43,791 nt of DNA from Limosilactobacillus gorillae. Lineage in GTDB: Bacteria > Bacillota > Bacilli > Lactobacillales > Lactobacillaceae. The position numbers were made by a program, and so were the translations under genes. Location: positions 1 through 43,791 of the forward strand of contig NZ_BCAH01000004.1 in NCBI RefSeq assembly GCF_001293735.1. Direction: 5' to 3'. Positions 32,811 through 41,051 of this stretch are shown here, one piece after another. Every line of letters begins with the position of its first letter. The first letter of the stretch is position 1. The notes beneath the pieces were generated by a model. That model did not search any database and was not told the DNA's origin. It worked only from the letters and a program-made list of their open reading frames with translations.

Positions 32811-32839
32811 CAACGACGGCTCGGCTGGGCCGTCGTTGT
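32810..32839 (+). terminator. Terminator of the DUF4828 gene
   Basis: Perfect 11-bp arms ACAACGACGGC (32810-32820) and GCCGTCGTTGT (32829-32839), immediately after the stop. Confidence 0.8.
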
Positions 32840-32868
32840 GTTCGTTTATTGACACTGGCTGTTATAAT
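32840..32868 (+). promoter_or_regulatory. Promoter of the LOG-family gene
   Basis: An extended -10 TGTTATAAT ends at 32868, 34 nt before the ATG. A perfect TTGACA at 32849-32854 is only 8 nt away, so it is not the matching -35. The weak TTCGTT upstream fits the spacing better. Confidence 0.5.
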
Positions 32869-32902
32869 GAGGGCATCTCATTTGAAGAAAGGAACGACTA
32901 CG

Positions 32903-33472
32903 ATGTTACAACGATTGGCAGTTTATTGCGGTGCCCGCGCCGACCTGGACCCTTCTTACACTAGTATGGCCACCGACTTCGGTCACCAAATGGCTGAACA
33001 CGGGGTCAGCCTGGTCTATGGCGGGGGCCGCTTTGGCCTGATGGGAACCGTCGCCAACGCCGTTTTAGAGGCCGGCGGGGAAGTTTGCGGGGTCATTACC
33101 GAAGAATTGGCCGACCGCGGTGCCGGTCACCCGGGCCTTACCAGCCTGGAAATCGTTGATAACATGGACATCCGTAAGAACCGGATGATGGAACTAGCTG
33201 ACGGACTCCTGGCCCTTCCCGGGGGCCTGGGAACTTTAGAAGAGGTCAGCGAAGCCTTTTCCTGGACGGTGTTGGGCGACAACGCCAAGCCCGTGGCCTT
33301 GTATAACTACCATGGCTTCTACCAGCCCCTAAAAGACCTCTTACACCAGATGGAAACGACTGGCTTTACCGAACACTCCTTCATCAATGCGATCAAGTTT
33401 GCTACCAACTTCGATGAGGTCTACCACTTCATGAACCACTATCAGGCTCCTCACATTCGAACCTATCGATAA
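32903..33472 (+). CDS. LOG family protein (cytokinin-riboside-monophosphate phosphoribohydrolase type)
   Basis: About 189 residues. It has the PGGxGTxxE motif LPGGLGTLEEVSEAFSW (about 114-130) and VYGGGRFGLMGTVA (about 37-50), the nucleotide-binding signature of LOG/YvdD enzymes. Such proteins cut nucleoside monophosphates to base plus ribose 5-phosphate. The ATG at 32903 follows GAAAGGAA. An upstream in-frame extension from 32849 would start inside the promoter. It is a single gene that converges on the LDH-like gene. Confidence 0.9.
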   Translation: MLQRLAVYCGARADLDPSYTSMATDFGHQMAEHGVSLVYGGGRFGLMGTVANAVLEAGGEVCGVITEELADRGAGHPGLTSLEIVDNMDIRKNRMMELADGLLALPGGLGTLEEVSEAFSWTVLGDNAKPVALYNYHGFYQPLKDLLHQMETTGFTEHSFINAIKFATNFDEVYHFMNHYQAPHIRTYR

Positions 33473-33477
33473 ATTAA

Positions 33478-34380
33478 TCAGCCCTGCATGGCCGTCAGCT
33501 GCGTCTTAATCGCGGCGGCGGCCACTTTTAGTTGGGCCTCTTCTAGCGCGTAGAACTTGGGAAGCCAGAAGTTCCCCACTCCCTGCCGGGTCAGCTGGAC
33601 CGGAAAGGACATGTAACACTGGTACTGCGGTTGAAAGACAGCCACCGGTATAACGGCGCCCCCGTCTTTTAACAGAACGTCAATGATCGCCAGCGCCCAT
33701 GAACAAAGGGTGTAGCTCCCCTGACCCACCGTTGTCGTCACCAGGTATGCCTGCTTTTGAGCGTTAACCAAGAGCTTAGCGGTGTCGACATGGTGACCGT
33801 TAATCGGCTCTTCAATCGAGCGGCCATTGACCCGGATACTCGACCAGATTGGCACCAGGTTGCCACCGTGCTGGCCAAGCACGTAGCCGCTCACCGCGCT
33901 GGCCGGCTGCTCGACGGTGGCGGCCACCGCCTGCTTTAGGTACGCCGTATCGGTAATCGTCCCGGTTCCCAGCACCCGTTGGACTGGCAACTGCCACTCC
34001 TGTTGCAAGAAGCCGGTCAGCGCCTCATTCGGGGCCGCCAGGTTTAATACTACCCCGCCAAAGCCGCTCTCCTTGACCGCTTGGGCCCACTTGGTAACGG
34101 CGCCAACGATTTCATCCACCTGCTTAAAACCAGCGCCTTGACTTGGGCAGCGGTGATCAAAGGCCACCACTAACACATCGGCGGCTTTTAAGGCGGCCGA
34201 ATCCTGAACCACCACCTGACCACTGAATCCCGGACTGGCGGTCAGATCATCAGCCAAGCCCAGCGCCAGTTGATCATCTTCATCCAAGAGGATCAGGCGG
34301 TCGACACGGTTAGTCGCCACCAATAGATGCGCCAGGGTCGTCCCGAGCTGTTGTAAACCAATGATTCCAATCGTTCGCAT
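33478..34380 (-). CDS. Divergent L-lactate/2-hydroxyacid dehydrogenase-like protein
   Basis: A 300-residue protein of the LDH/MDH fold. The N-terminal GIIGLQQLG replaces the usual GxGxxG, LILLDEDD follows the second strand, and VLNLAAPNEALT matches the NP-loop. Active-site H171 in GQHGGNLVPIWS is kept. However, the conserved D-x-x-R that holds the substrate carboxylate reads D144-T-A-Y147, and the mobile-loop arginine also seems missing (QGAGFKQVDE). It may therefore use another substrate or be non-catalytic. It is closest in character to L-2-hydroxyisocaproate dehydrogenases. It sits 51 nt downstream of gshA across a terminator. Confidence 0.8.
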   Translation of the reverse strand: MRTIGIIGLQQLGTTLAHLLVATNRVDRLILLDEDDQLALGLADDLTASPGFSGQVVVQDSAALKAADVLVVAFDHRCPSQGAGFKQVDEIVGAVTKWAQAVKESGFGGVVLNLAAPNEALTGFLQQEWQLPVQRVLGTGTITDTAYLKQAVAATVEQPASAVSGYVLGQHGGNLVPIWSSIRVNGRSIEEPINGHHVDTAKLLVNAQKQAYLVTTTVGQGSYTLCSWALAIIDVLLKDGGAVIPVAVFQPQYQCYMSFPVQLTRQGVGNFWLPKFYALEEAQLKVAAAAIKTQLTAMQG

Positions 34381-34398
34381 TATGTCCTCCTTATTGCA

Positions 34399-34425
34399 AA
34401 GGGCCTGGCAAGATACCAGGCCCTT
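34399..34425 (-). terminator. Terminator of the glutamate-cysteine ligase gene
   Basis: AAGGGCCTGG and CCAGGCCCTT pair perfectly around a 7-nt loop, 7 nt after the stop at 34432 on the minus strand. Confidence 0.8.
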
Positions 34426-34431
34426 CTTTGG

Positions 34432-35937
34432 TTATTCCTTTATTTCTGGGAAGAGGTTGATTAAATATTGTTGCGCCCCTTCTTCAAGCGGTAAGTCGGC
34501 GGTGGGTTCGATAACCTCCTCGTGGCTGCCAACGTTGAAGCGCACCCCGCGGTCAAGCCAGACTTGGATTCCCAAGACAATGGCGGCACGGATCAGCTCC
34601 TGAACGGTAACCGAGTACCCCTTGGCAATCACGGTTAGCGGCTGGCCGGACTGCATCAGCTCTAAGTAACGGTCGTTGGCCACCTTAAGGCCAAAGGAGA
34701 GCATGGTGCCGTTTTCCATCTTCTCCGTTATCTGCTCGGCGATCGTCAAGGTTGGATCCTCTAGGCGCCGCTGCACGAATTTGATGGCCAGGCTGTACTT
34801 CCGGGGGGCATCGTATTCCTCACAAAAGGCCAGTAACTGGTCGACAAAGGCCAGCCCCTCTTCCTTCATCCAGTCTTCTTGGTCCGTTGGCTCCTGCAGG
34901 GCAACTTGTTCGTTGCGCTCGGCCGCCAGCTGGACTTTTTCGGCGGTGTCATCCGGAGTTGCGGTTAGCAGGTTGTAAATCATGACCAGTTCCAGGAAGT
35001 TGAGGGTATCTTCTGAAATACCAGCCTTGGAGAATGGGTCAATGTCAAAGCCGCGCATTGAGATGTATTGGACCCCGTCGTTGATCGTCTTCTCCAGGTT
35101 GTTGGTTCGCCCGTGCAAACAAACCGGGCCAAAGTACTCGTGGAAATTCTGGTAGGTCCCCTTTTCCAGGTAGTCAGCTAGACTATTGATGTAACTTTCC
35201 AGCGAGCTGTAATCAACCTGTTCACCCGGCAGGTTGGTGTAGCCGTACTTGGAGTTGCGTAGTGAGCGCACTTGGTGTGTTAAATCCGGGGCAACGATCT
35301 CCTTGACCCCGGTGGCAATTGGACTGGCCCCAAACAAGTAGGTAAACAGCCACTGCCAGCGGTAAAAGCCCTGGGCTAACTTGAAGTACAGGTGGTTTTG
35401 GAAGTCAGCCTGGCGCTGGTACTTATCCTTGTAAAAGCGCTGGTAGATTTCCTCAAGTAGCTGCTTATCCAGGCCGTATCCGACATGAACGCCCCCCATC
35501 AACAGCGGCTTTAGGCCGTACTTGTTAATCAGGTAGCGGTTAAAGTCCTTTTGGTCGGGACGGGAGCAGTTGGTCCCCAAGAAGTCGAGGTCCTTTTTGT
35601 AGGCCAGGGCAGGGGGCATCGTTAGCGGCCACAGGCGTTCCTGGGGTTCCAGTTGGCGGTCAACGATCTGCTGAAGGATCTGCAACTGACGAACGGCGGC
35701 CTCGCTGCTTTTAACAATCACGGCGTTGAATTCCATCATGTTATCGGAAATTCCACTGGTCAGGTAGGGGTTCTTCACCCGTGATCCCAACTGGCTTGGA
35801 TAAGCATAACGGCTTGCCCTTCCATCAGTTAATACCCGGTGGGTTTGCATTCGCAGTCCAAAGCTCCCCGCAAATAACCTCGCCCTTAGTTTTGGCTCAT
35901 GCATTGCTTGTCGCATTGCTGCACATCTATCCATCAT
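34432..35937 (-). CDS. gshA: Glutamate-cysteine ligase-like protein
   Basis: About 501 residues, similar to the N-terminal ligase part of GshAB without its ATP-grasp domain. Marks are FAGSFGLRMQTHRVL (about 22), PYLTSGISDNMMEF (about 54), WPLTMPP (about 102), a YLFGASP stretch (about 205) and YISMRGFDIDPFS (about 290), which matches the active-site E/R region. It joins Glu and Cys to gamma-Glu-Cys. ATG at 35937 follows GAGGTG. Without a gshB in the window, the product may be gamma-Glu-Cys rather than glutathione. Confidence 0.85.
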   Translation of the reverse strand: MMDRCAAMRQAMHEPKLRARLFAGSFGLRMQTHRVLTDGRASRYAYPSQLGSRVKNPYLTSGISDNMMEFNAVIVKSSEAAVRQLQILQQIVDRQLEPQERLWPLTMPPALAYKKDLDFLGTNCSRPDQKDFNRYLINKYGLKPLLMGGVHVGYGLDKQLLEEIYQRFYKDKYQRQADFQNHLYFKLAQGFYRWQWLFTYLFGASPIATGVKEIVAPDLTHQVRSLRNSKYGYTNLPGEQVDYSSLESYINSLADYLEKGTYQNFHEYFGPVCLHGRTNNLEKTINDGVQYISMRGFDIDPFSKAGISEDTLNFLELVMIYNLLTATPDDTAEKVQLAAERNEQVALQEPTDQEDWMKEEGLAFVDQLLAFCEEYDAPRKYSLAIKFVQRRLEDPTLTIAEQITEKMENGTMLSFGLKVANDRYLELMQSGQPLTVIAKGYSVTVQELIRAAIVLGIQVWLDRGVRFNVGSHEEVIEPTADLPLEEGAQQYLINLFPEIKE

Positions 35938-36123
35938 TGTCACCTCACAAGGCCCAGCCAGGAGCCCTTCTCAATTAATATTTTCTCAAGGAATTTATTA
36001 TAGCACTTGTTTTTCACACCCGACACCGTTTTCATGGATCTGACGTTATCATCACTAACGCCAGCCTTTATCTGCCAACGCTTCTTGATCAAACGTGGTC
36101 GCCATAAATTGAGTTCTTCAGAG

Positions 36124-36152
36124 TTGGCGCTCGGTAGCAAATATGCTATTCT
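36124..36152 (+). promoter_or_regulatory. Promoter of the HesB-like gene
   Basis: TTGGCG (36124-36129), a 17-nt spacer and TATTCT (36147-36152), 43 nt before the ATG. Confidence 0.55.
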
Positions 36153-36194
36153 ATGGTTAATTTGAAACCGAATACATCCAAAGGAGTTTTCGAT

Positions 36195-36548
36195 ATGGCA
36201 GTTACCAAAATTAGCGTCTCCCCGGAAGCAAGCAAGTGGTTCCGTGAAAGCATGGGCATCCCCGAAGGCGGGGGCGTACATTTCTTTGGCCGGGTTTACG
36301 GTGAAACCAACGCCCACGATGGCTTTTCAACCGGGATGAGCCGGCACGATCACCCCACCCGCCCCATTGTCGACCAGGTCGTTGACGGGATTCACTACTA
36401 CATTGAAGAGGCTGAAGACTGGTTCTTCGAGGGCCTCGACGTTCAGGTTGGCTACGACAAGTCAATTGACGGCCCGGTTTACCACTACGCCCCTAACGAT
36501 GGCTCCAAGCTAGACACCCACGCCCACTCCTCCAAGAAGGAACCGTAA
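36195..36548 (+). CDS. HesB/YadR/YfhF-family (IscA-like) protein without cysteine
   Basis: 117 residues. The fold marks of the HesB/IscA-like family are VSPEASKWFRE near the start, GGGVHFFGRVYG (about 25-36), IHYYIEEAEDWFFEGLDVQVGY (about 66-87) and a polar C-terminus. There is no cysteine at all, so the Fe-S ligands of true A-type carriers are absent. AAGGAG precedes the ATG. The gene has its own promoter and a bidirectional terminator. Its role is unknown and Fe-S transfer is unlikely. Confidence 0.85.
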   Translation: MAVTKISVSPEASKWFRESMGIPEGGGVHFFGRVYGETNAHDGFSTGMSRHDHPTRPIVDQVVDGIHYYIEEAEDWFFEGLDVQVGYDKSIDGPVYHYAPNDGSKLDTHAHSSKKEP

Positions 36549-36590
36549 GGGCGTTCGTTGTTTGATCAAAAATTCTACTAACCAACCAAC

Positions 36591-36622
36591 GACCCCCGAA
36601 AACACCATGTTTCCGGGGGCCG
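36591..36622. terminator. Bidirectional terminator between HesB-like and ABC-F genes
   Basis: CCCCCGAAAAC pairs with the GTTTCCGGGGG side around a short loop. Plus-strand T-run at 36622-36628. The minus-strand ABC-F gene ends right beside it at 36629. Confidence 0.8.
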
Positions 36623-36628
36623 TTTTTT

Positions 36629-38254
36629 CTATTTGTACAGAGCGGCCACTTGTTCTTGGACCGTTGGGTGGGCCAAGAAGTCGTCGTAAGTGGTGTCCGC
36701 CCGGCTAACAAAGCCGTTTGGCCCAACTTCGATCAAGTGGTCAGCAATCGTTTGAATGAATTCGTGGTCGTGACTGGTGAAGAGGATCGAACCCGGAAAG
36801 CTTTCCATGGCGTCGTTTAAGGCCGTGATTGATTCCAGATCCAAGTGGTTGGTCGGGTCATCCATCAGCAGGACGTTAGCGTGCTGAAGCATCATCTTGG
36901 ATAAAAGGCACCGAACCTTTTCTCCCCCGGAAAGAACCTTAATTTGTTTTTCAATTTCTTCCCCGGTGAAGAGCATCTTACCTAAGAAGCCCCGCAAGAA
37001 GGTGTTGTCATTTTCTTCCTTGGTTGCGAACTGGCGTAACCAGTCAATGATCGTCAGCTCGTCGTTATCAAAGGCGGCGTTCAGGTCCCGGGACATGTAG
37101 TTTCTAGAGGTCGTTTGGCCCCAGGTAACGGTCCCTTCGTCCGGTGTTATTTCCCCGGCAATAATTTGCATTAAAACGGTGGTCGCCATGTCGTTGCGGG
37201 ACAGGAAGGCAACCTTTTCACCCGGCCGAATCAAGAAGGAGACGTCGTTTAAGATCTTTTCCCCGTCAATGGTGTGGGAAATGTGTTCCACCTTCAGAAG
37301 GTCATTTCCCAGCGGGCGATCCTGTTCGAACTTAATGTAGGGATACTTTCGCATCGACGGCTGGATGTCTTCCAAGGTGATTTTTTCCAACTGCTTCTTA
37401 CGGGAAGTGGCCTGCTTATGCTTGGAGGCGTTGGCCGAGAAACGTGCAATGAACTCCTGGAGTTCCTTAATCTTTTCTTCCTTCTTGGCGTTTTGGTTAG
37501 CGGCCAACTGGGCAGCCAGCTGACTGGATTCATACCAGAAATCGTAATTCCCAACGTAGAGCTTAATCTTTTGGAAGTCAACGTCGCACATCTGGGTGCA
37601 GACTTGGTTTAAAAAGTGCCGGTCGTGGGAAACGACGATCACGATCTTGTCATAGCTAGCCAGGAATTCTTCCAGCCAGGCAATGGTTTGAATGTCCAGC
37701 CCGTTGGTCGGTTCGTCCAATAAGAGGATGTCCGGGGAATCAAAGAGAGCCTGGGCCAAGAGCACCTTCACCTTGTCGCTTTCGGCCAGTTCCCCCATCA
37801 GGGTGCCGTGCATGCTTTCCGGAATCCCCAGCGACTGAAGGAGTTGGGAGGCGTTGGCTTCGGCGTTCCAGCCGTCCATTTCGGCAAATTCAGCCTCTAA
37901 TTCCGCCACCTTAACCCCGTCTTCATCGGAGAAGTCCGGCTTGGCGTAAAGGGCGTCCTTTTCCTGCATAATCTGGTATAGCTTGGCGTGTCCTTGGATC
38001 ACCGTATCCATAACCGTGCATTCGTCAAAGGCGAAGTGATCCTGATTCAAGGAGGTCATCCGTTCGTTCGGGCCAATCGAAATCGTCCCGGTCGTTGGGG
38101 TCATCTTCCCCTCCAGCAGCTTCAAGAAGGTGGACTTGCCGGCCCCGTTGGCCCCAATCACACCGTAACAGTTGCCGGGAGTGAACTTAAGGTTAACGTC
38201 GCGGTACAAGGTCCGGCCTGACAGGTTCAGGCTCAGGTCAGTAATGGTAATCAC
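36629..38254 (-). CDS. ABC-F ATPase (YkpA/YbiT-type)
   Basis: About 541 residues with two ABC domains and a linker. Domain 1 has GANGAGKST (about 35) and LLLDEPTNGLD (about 182). The linker (about 240-300) is rich in Lys/Gln. Domain 2 has LSGGEKVRCLLSKM and LLMDDPTNHLD, but its P-loop reads LSRNDMATT and the catalytic Glu is Asp. Proteins of this class bind the ribosome E site and ease stalled translation. The GTG at 38254 with GAGGAAAT upstream is favoured over a TTG at 38260. It is a single gene. Confidence 0.93.
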   Translation of the reverse strand: MITITDLSLNLSGRTLYRDVNLKFTPGNCYGVIGANGAGKSTFLKLLEGKMTPTTGTISIGPNERMTSLNQDHFAFDECTVMDTVIQGHAKLYQIMQEKDALYAKPDFSDEDGVKVAELEAEFAEMDGWNAEANASQLLQSLGIPESMHGTLMGELAESDKVKVLLAQALFDSPDILLLDEPTNGLDIQTIAWLEEFLASYDKIVIVVSHDRHFLNQVCTQMCDVDFQKIKLYVGNYDFWYESSQLAAQLAANQNAKKEEKIKELQEFIARFSANASKHKQATSRKKQLEKITLEDIQPSMRKYPYIKFEQDRPLGNDLLKVEHISHTIDGEKILNDVSFLIRPGEKVAFLSRNDMATTVLMQIIAGEITPDEGTVTWGQTTSRNYMSRDLNAAFDNDELTIIDWLRQFATKEENDNTFLRGFLGKMLFTGEEIEKQIKVLSGGEKVRCLLSKMMLQHANVLLMDDPTNHLDLESITALNDAMESFPGSILFTSHDHEFIQTIADHLIEVGPNGFVSRADTTYDDFLAHPTVQEQVAALYK

Positions 38255-38373
38255 GTGCAATTTCCTCGTGTTTTCTAAATTTTTGCTCTCACCAATTTAG
38301 CATAAAGCAACGACTCCGGGCAAGCTTTACGACGGTTAGACCAAACAGTAAATTTATGAACTACTTTGCCTAG

Positions 38374-38410
38374 TACAAAAAAACCAGGAACGTAAGGGCG
38401 CTCCTGGTTT
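38374..38410 (-). terminator. Terminator of the LCP gene
   Basis: AAACCAGGA (38381-38389) and TCCTGGTTT (38402-38410) pair perfectly. On the minus strand a TTTTTTT tail follows. Confidence 0.85.
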
Positions 38411-38417
38411 AATTATT

Positions 38418-39632
38418 CTAATATCCGTACGCTGAACTGGTGTTACCAAAGGCCCCCGTCGTGGTCGAGTCCAGCGTCGTCGAAGTAGACGTGGATGAGC
38501 TCGTGCCGCTGCCTGGACTGTTGTAAGAAGCCCCATTTGGCAAGACGAAGTTAACGTTGTTGTAGCCATCGTAAGTCGTTTGTTGATTGTACATGGCGGT
38601 TTCAGCGTTGGTAACTTTCTTGGCCGATAAGCCCAATTGGTTGCGAATCAGCTTGGAAATCCGGTTAATTTCCTTTGGCGACGCAATTTGGAAGGAAACC
38701 CCTTCGATCGTGGCGTCCATGCCTTGCATGTGGTAGGTCTTAACGTTCTTCATTGCCACGTGGTAGTTGGTGTAAAGGGCCGCCACGTTGTCAATTGGCA
38801 CGTTGGTCTTTACCCCATCCCCTACGGCCTTCAGGATGTCGTTGGCCGCCGTGATGCTACCGGATTCCTTAAAGGTCTTGATTACGGATTCCATCACCTG
38901 TTGCTGACGCTTTTGACGCCCGTAATCCCCGTTTGGATCTTCGTAACGCATCCGGGAGTACTTGAGGGCGTTGGCCCCATTTAAGTGCTGCTTCCCCTTC
39001 TTGAAGTGGTGACCTTCATAAGTGAAGGAGAACGGGTTATCAACGGTGACCCCGCCAACGGCGTTAACCACCTTTTCCAAAACACCCATGTTGATCACCG
39101 CATAGTAATCAACTGGTATGCCCAGCAATTCCTTAACCTGCTTGACGGTTTGCTTAGCGCCCCCGATCTGGTAGGCGGCGTTAATCTTAACGTAATCCGC
39201 CCCCTCGCTGGTGTTAATCTTCACCAGGGTGTCCCGCGGGATTGACGTCATGGAAATCGTCTTCTTCTTAGGGTTAATCGTGATCAGTTCCAGGGTATCG
39301 GTGTTCCCACCGGTGTTCCCCCGGTCCAGGGCCCCAACGTCGGTCCCCATGGCCAAGATGGAAATCGGCTTGCCGGCCCGTAACTTAGCCGAAATCTTCC
39401 CGTTCCCATTTGAGAAGACGTTCTTAGCGGTATTATTGACTTGGTGGTACTCGTAAGCACCGCCCCCAATAATTAGCAAAAGGATCAAGAGGATCGTTCG
39501 CTTCACCCACTTGAACCACCTTTTGCCGCCCCGGTAATACGGCGGGTGCGGATTCTTATTGTTGCCACCCGTCCCGGCGCTACCTGCCACTCGCTGCCGG
39601 TACCCAGCACGTGTTTCATTTTCTTCGTTCAT
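38418..39632 (-). CDS. LytR-CpsA-Psr (LCP) family wall-glycopolymer ligase
   Basis: 404 residues: a basic cytoplasmic start, one helix (about 47-60), then the LCP domain with GTDVGALDRGNTGGNTDTLELITINP (about 97-122), SIPRDTLVKI (about 132) and LNGANALKYSRMRYEDPNGDYGRQKRQQ (about 225-250), the Asp/Arg residues that bind the polyprenyl pyrophosphate. The Ser/Thr-rich tail (about 375-404) is unstructured. It moves glycopolymers such as teichoic acid or EPS from lipid carrier to peptidoglycan. It could serve the EPS locus at 11.4-22.3 kb, although it is not next to it. Confidence 0.93.
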   Translation of the reverse strand: MNEENETRAGYRQRVAGSAGTGGNNKNPHPPYYRGGKRWFKWVKRTILLILLLIIGGGAYEYHQVNNTAKNVFSNGNGKISAKLRAGKPISILAMGTDVGALDRGNTGGNTDTLELITINPKKKTISMTSIPRDTLVKINTSEGADYVKINAAYQIGGAKQTVKQVKELLGIPVDYYAVINMGVLEKVVNAVGGVTVDNPFSFTYEGHHFKKGKQHLNGANALKYSRMRYEDPNGDYGRQKRQQQVMESVIKTFKESGSITAANDILKAVGDGVKTNVPIDNVAALYTNYHVAMKNVKTYHMQGMDATIEGVSFQIASPKEINRISKLIRNQLGLSAKKVTNAETAMYNQQTTYDGYNNVNFVLPNGASYNSPGSGTSSSTSTSTTLDSTTTGAFGNTSSAYGY

Positions 39633-39822
39633 ACTTCACATTACCTCAACAGTGATATAACAATTTTCTAACGTTTTTTACTTTATCAGAGCTAAGGGGG
39701 GAGGTCAATTTACCCCCTAGATTTTAATAAATCCGTAAGTTCCTGGCTTACTATTAATCACCAATTGACCCCGTGCGCCCTTATGATACTAAATCCGTTA
39801 TGATTCATGAAGCGCTTTCGGG

Positions 39823-39828
39823 TATAAT
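39823..39828 (+). promoter_or_regulatory. -10 box of ogt
   Basis: A perfect TATAAT 22 nt before the ATG at 39850. The -35 region (near 39800) is poor. Confidence 0.5.
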
Positions 39829-39849
39829 GATGGTAACGGAGGTGCACCC

Positions 39850-40377
39850 ATGCAAACAACCTGTTATTACCAGTCCCCGCTGGGGCAAATCCTGCTGGTC
39901 GCCGACGAAGGGGGGCTTTGCGGCCTCTGGTTTGACGGGGGTCGTTACTACGCCGATACCGTCGGGCCAGACGCCAAGCCGGGAGATCGTGCTACCCTAG
40001 CACTTGCCCGGCAGTGGCTTGACGAATACTTTGCCGGCCAGGCGCCCACCTGGCGCCCACCCCTCCACATCCAGGGAACCGCCTTTCAACGGGTCGTGTG
40101 GGACCAGCTCTTGAAGATCCCCTATGGCCAGGTGATCACCTATGGTCAGCTGGCCAAGCAAGTTGCCGATCAGCGGCACCAGGCGAAGATGGCCGCCCAA
40201 GCCGTCGGCAATGCGGTCGGCAAGAACCACCTCTCCCTGTTTATCCCCTGCCACCGGGTGGTCGGCACCCACGGCAGCTTAACCGGCTACGGGGGCGGAC
40301 TTGATCGCAAGGCCGCCCTGCTCAGGCTTGAGGGGCATCACATGGCTACGCCGGATCGGCTTAATTTTCCTAAATAA
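39850..40377 (+). CDS. ogt: Methylated-DNA--protein-cysteine methyltransferase
   Basis: 175 residues. The C-terminal domain has FQRVVWDQLLKIPYGQVITYGQLA (about 80-103), GNAVGKNHLSLFIPCHRVVG with the acceptor Cys in PCHR (about 137) and YGGGLDRKAALLRLE. It removes alkyl groups from O6-alkylguanine in one suicidal step. GGAGGTG precedes the ATG. It heads a plus-strand group with the CPBP and two-helix protein genes. Confidence 0.96.
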   Translation: MQTTCYYQSPLGQILLVADEGGLCGLWFDGGRYYADTVGPDAKPGDRATLALARQWLDEYFAGQAPTWRPPLHIQGTAFQRVVWDQLLKIPYGQVITYGQLAKQVADQRHQAKMAAQAVGNAVGKNHLSLFIPCHRVVGTHGSLTGYGGGLDRKAALLRLEGHHMATPDRLNFPK

Positions 40378-40399
40378 AGGAGGGGCGCCCCTCCTTTAT
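40374..40399. terminator. Loop-less palindrome after ogt
   Basis: ATAAAGGAGGGGC and its exact complement follow without a gap, giving a 26-nt perfect palindrome that contains the ogt stop codon. No T-run follows, so it may be a weak terminator or a binding site. Confidence 0.45.
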
Positions 40400-40439
40400 C
40401 CACCTTATAATCAAAGCAATGATAGGAGGGCTTCCCCAC

Positions 40440-41036
40440 GTGTTATTATTCACCCAACAATTAGTTAACGGTCTTATCGAGCTCGCCATTGCGCTGGTGC
40501 TCCCATTTTTGTGGTGGCTTTGTTCGGTCCGACGCCAGGAACACTTCGCCCACTGGCTGGGCTTCTACCGGCCCCCGGCTCAGCGCAGCTGGTTGACGAC
40601 CGTAATCGTTGTCCTCATCACCCTTCTGCTGGCGATTCCCCTTCCCCTGATCATTAACCACGGGGACCTAGCAACATCCGTTTTCGCCCAGCGAGGAGCG
40701 GCTGGCATCCCGGCCGCCCTGGTCTATGCGGTGCTCGGGACCTCGCTTCCCGAAGAAATCTTCTTCCGGGGCTTCTTACTCAAGCGCCTGCAAAGACACT
40801 TCGGCTTCGTGGTCGCCAACACAATTCAGGCGATCGGCTTCGGGGCGATTCATGGTCTCTTATTTTTCCGGATTGGCAATTGGCTGGTGGCGATCATTAT
40901 TACCCTGGCGGTGGTTGTAATCGGCTACTGCCTGGGCTGGATCAATGAACGCCGTTCCGGGGGTTCTATTTACGCCAGCTGGGGAATCCACGCCCTTTTA
41001 AATATTGCCTCATCCTTTATTACCCTATTTACTTAA
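40440..41036 (+). CDS. CPBP family intramembrane metalloprotease
   Basis: A protein of about 198 residues with six to seven helices. It holds the family motifs EEIFFRGFLLKRL (about 104, EExxxR), FGAIHGLLFF (about 138, FxxxH) and SWGIHALLNI (about 180). CPBP proteins cut substrates within the membrane or act in bacteriocin immunity. A GTG at 40440, preceded by AGGAGGG, is the likely start. An ATG at 40419 lacks a ribosome site. Followed within 15 nt by a small two-helix protein gene. Confidence 0.88.
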   Translation: MLLFTQQLVNGLIELAIALVLPFLWWLCSVRRQEHFAHWLGFYRPPAQRSWLTTVIVVLITLLLAIPLPLIINHGDLATSVFAQRGAAGIPAALVYAVLGTSLPEEIFFRGFLLKRLQRHFGFVVANTIQAIGFGAIHGLLFFRIGNWLVAIIITLAVVVIGYCLGWINERRSGGSIYASWGIHALLNIASSFITLFT

Positions 41037-41051
41037 CGAGGAGGAATTACT

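Noticed and set aside
32849-32854. Perfect TTGACA as the -35 of the LOG gene
   Set aside because: It is only 8 nt from TATAAT, too close for sigma-A. An extended -10 promoter is more likely.
35940-36317. 125-residue minus-strand ORF across the HesB-like start
   Set aside because: It overlaps the HesB-like gene, its promoter and the 5' end of gshA, and has no family-like features.
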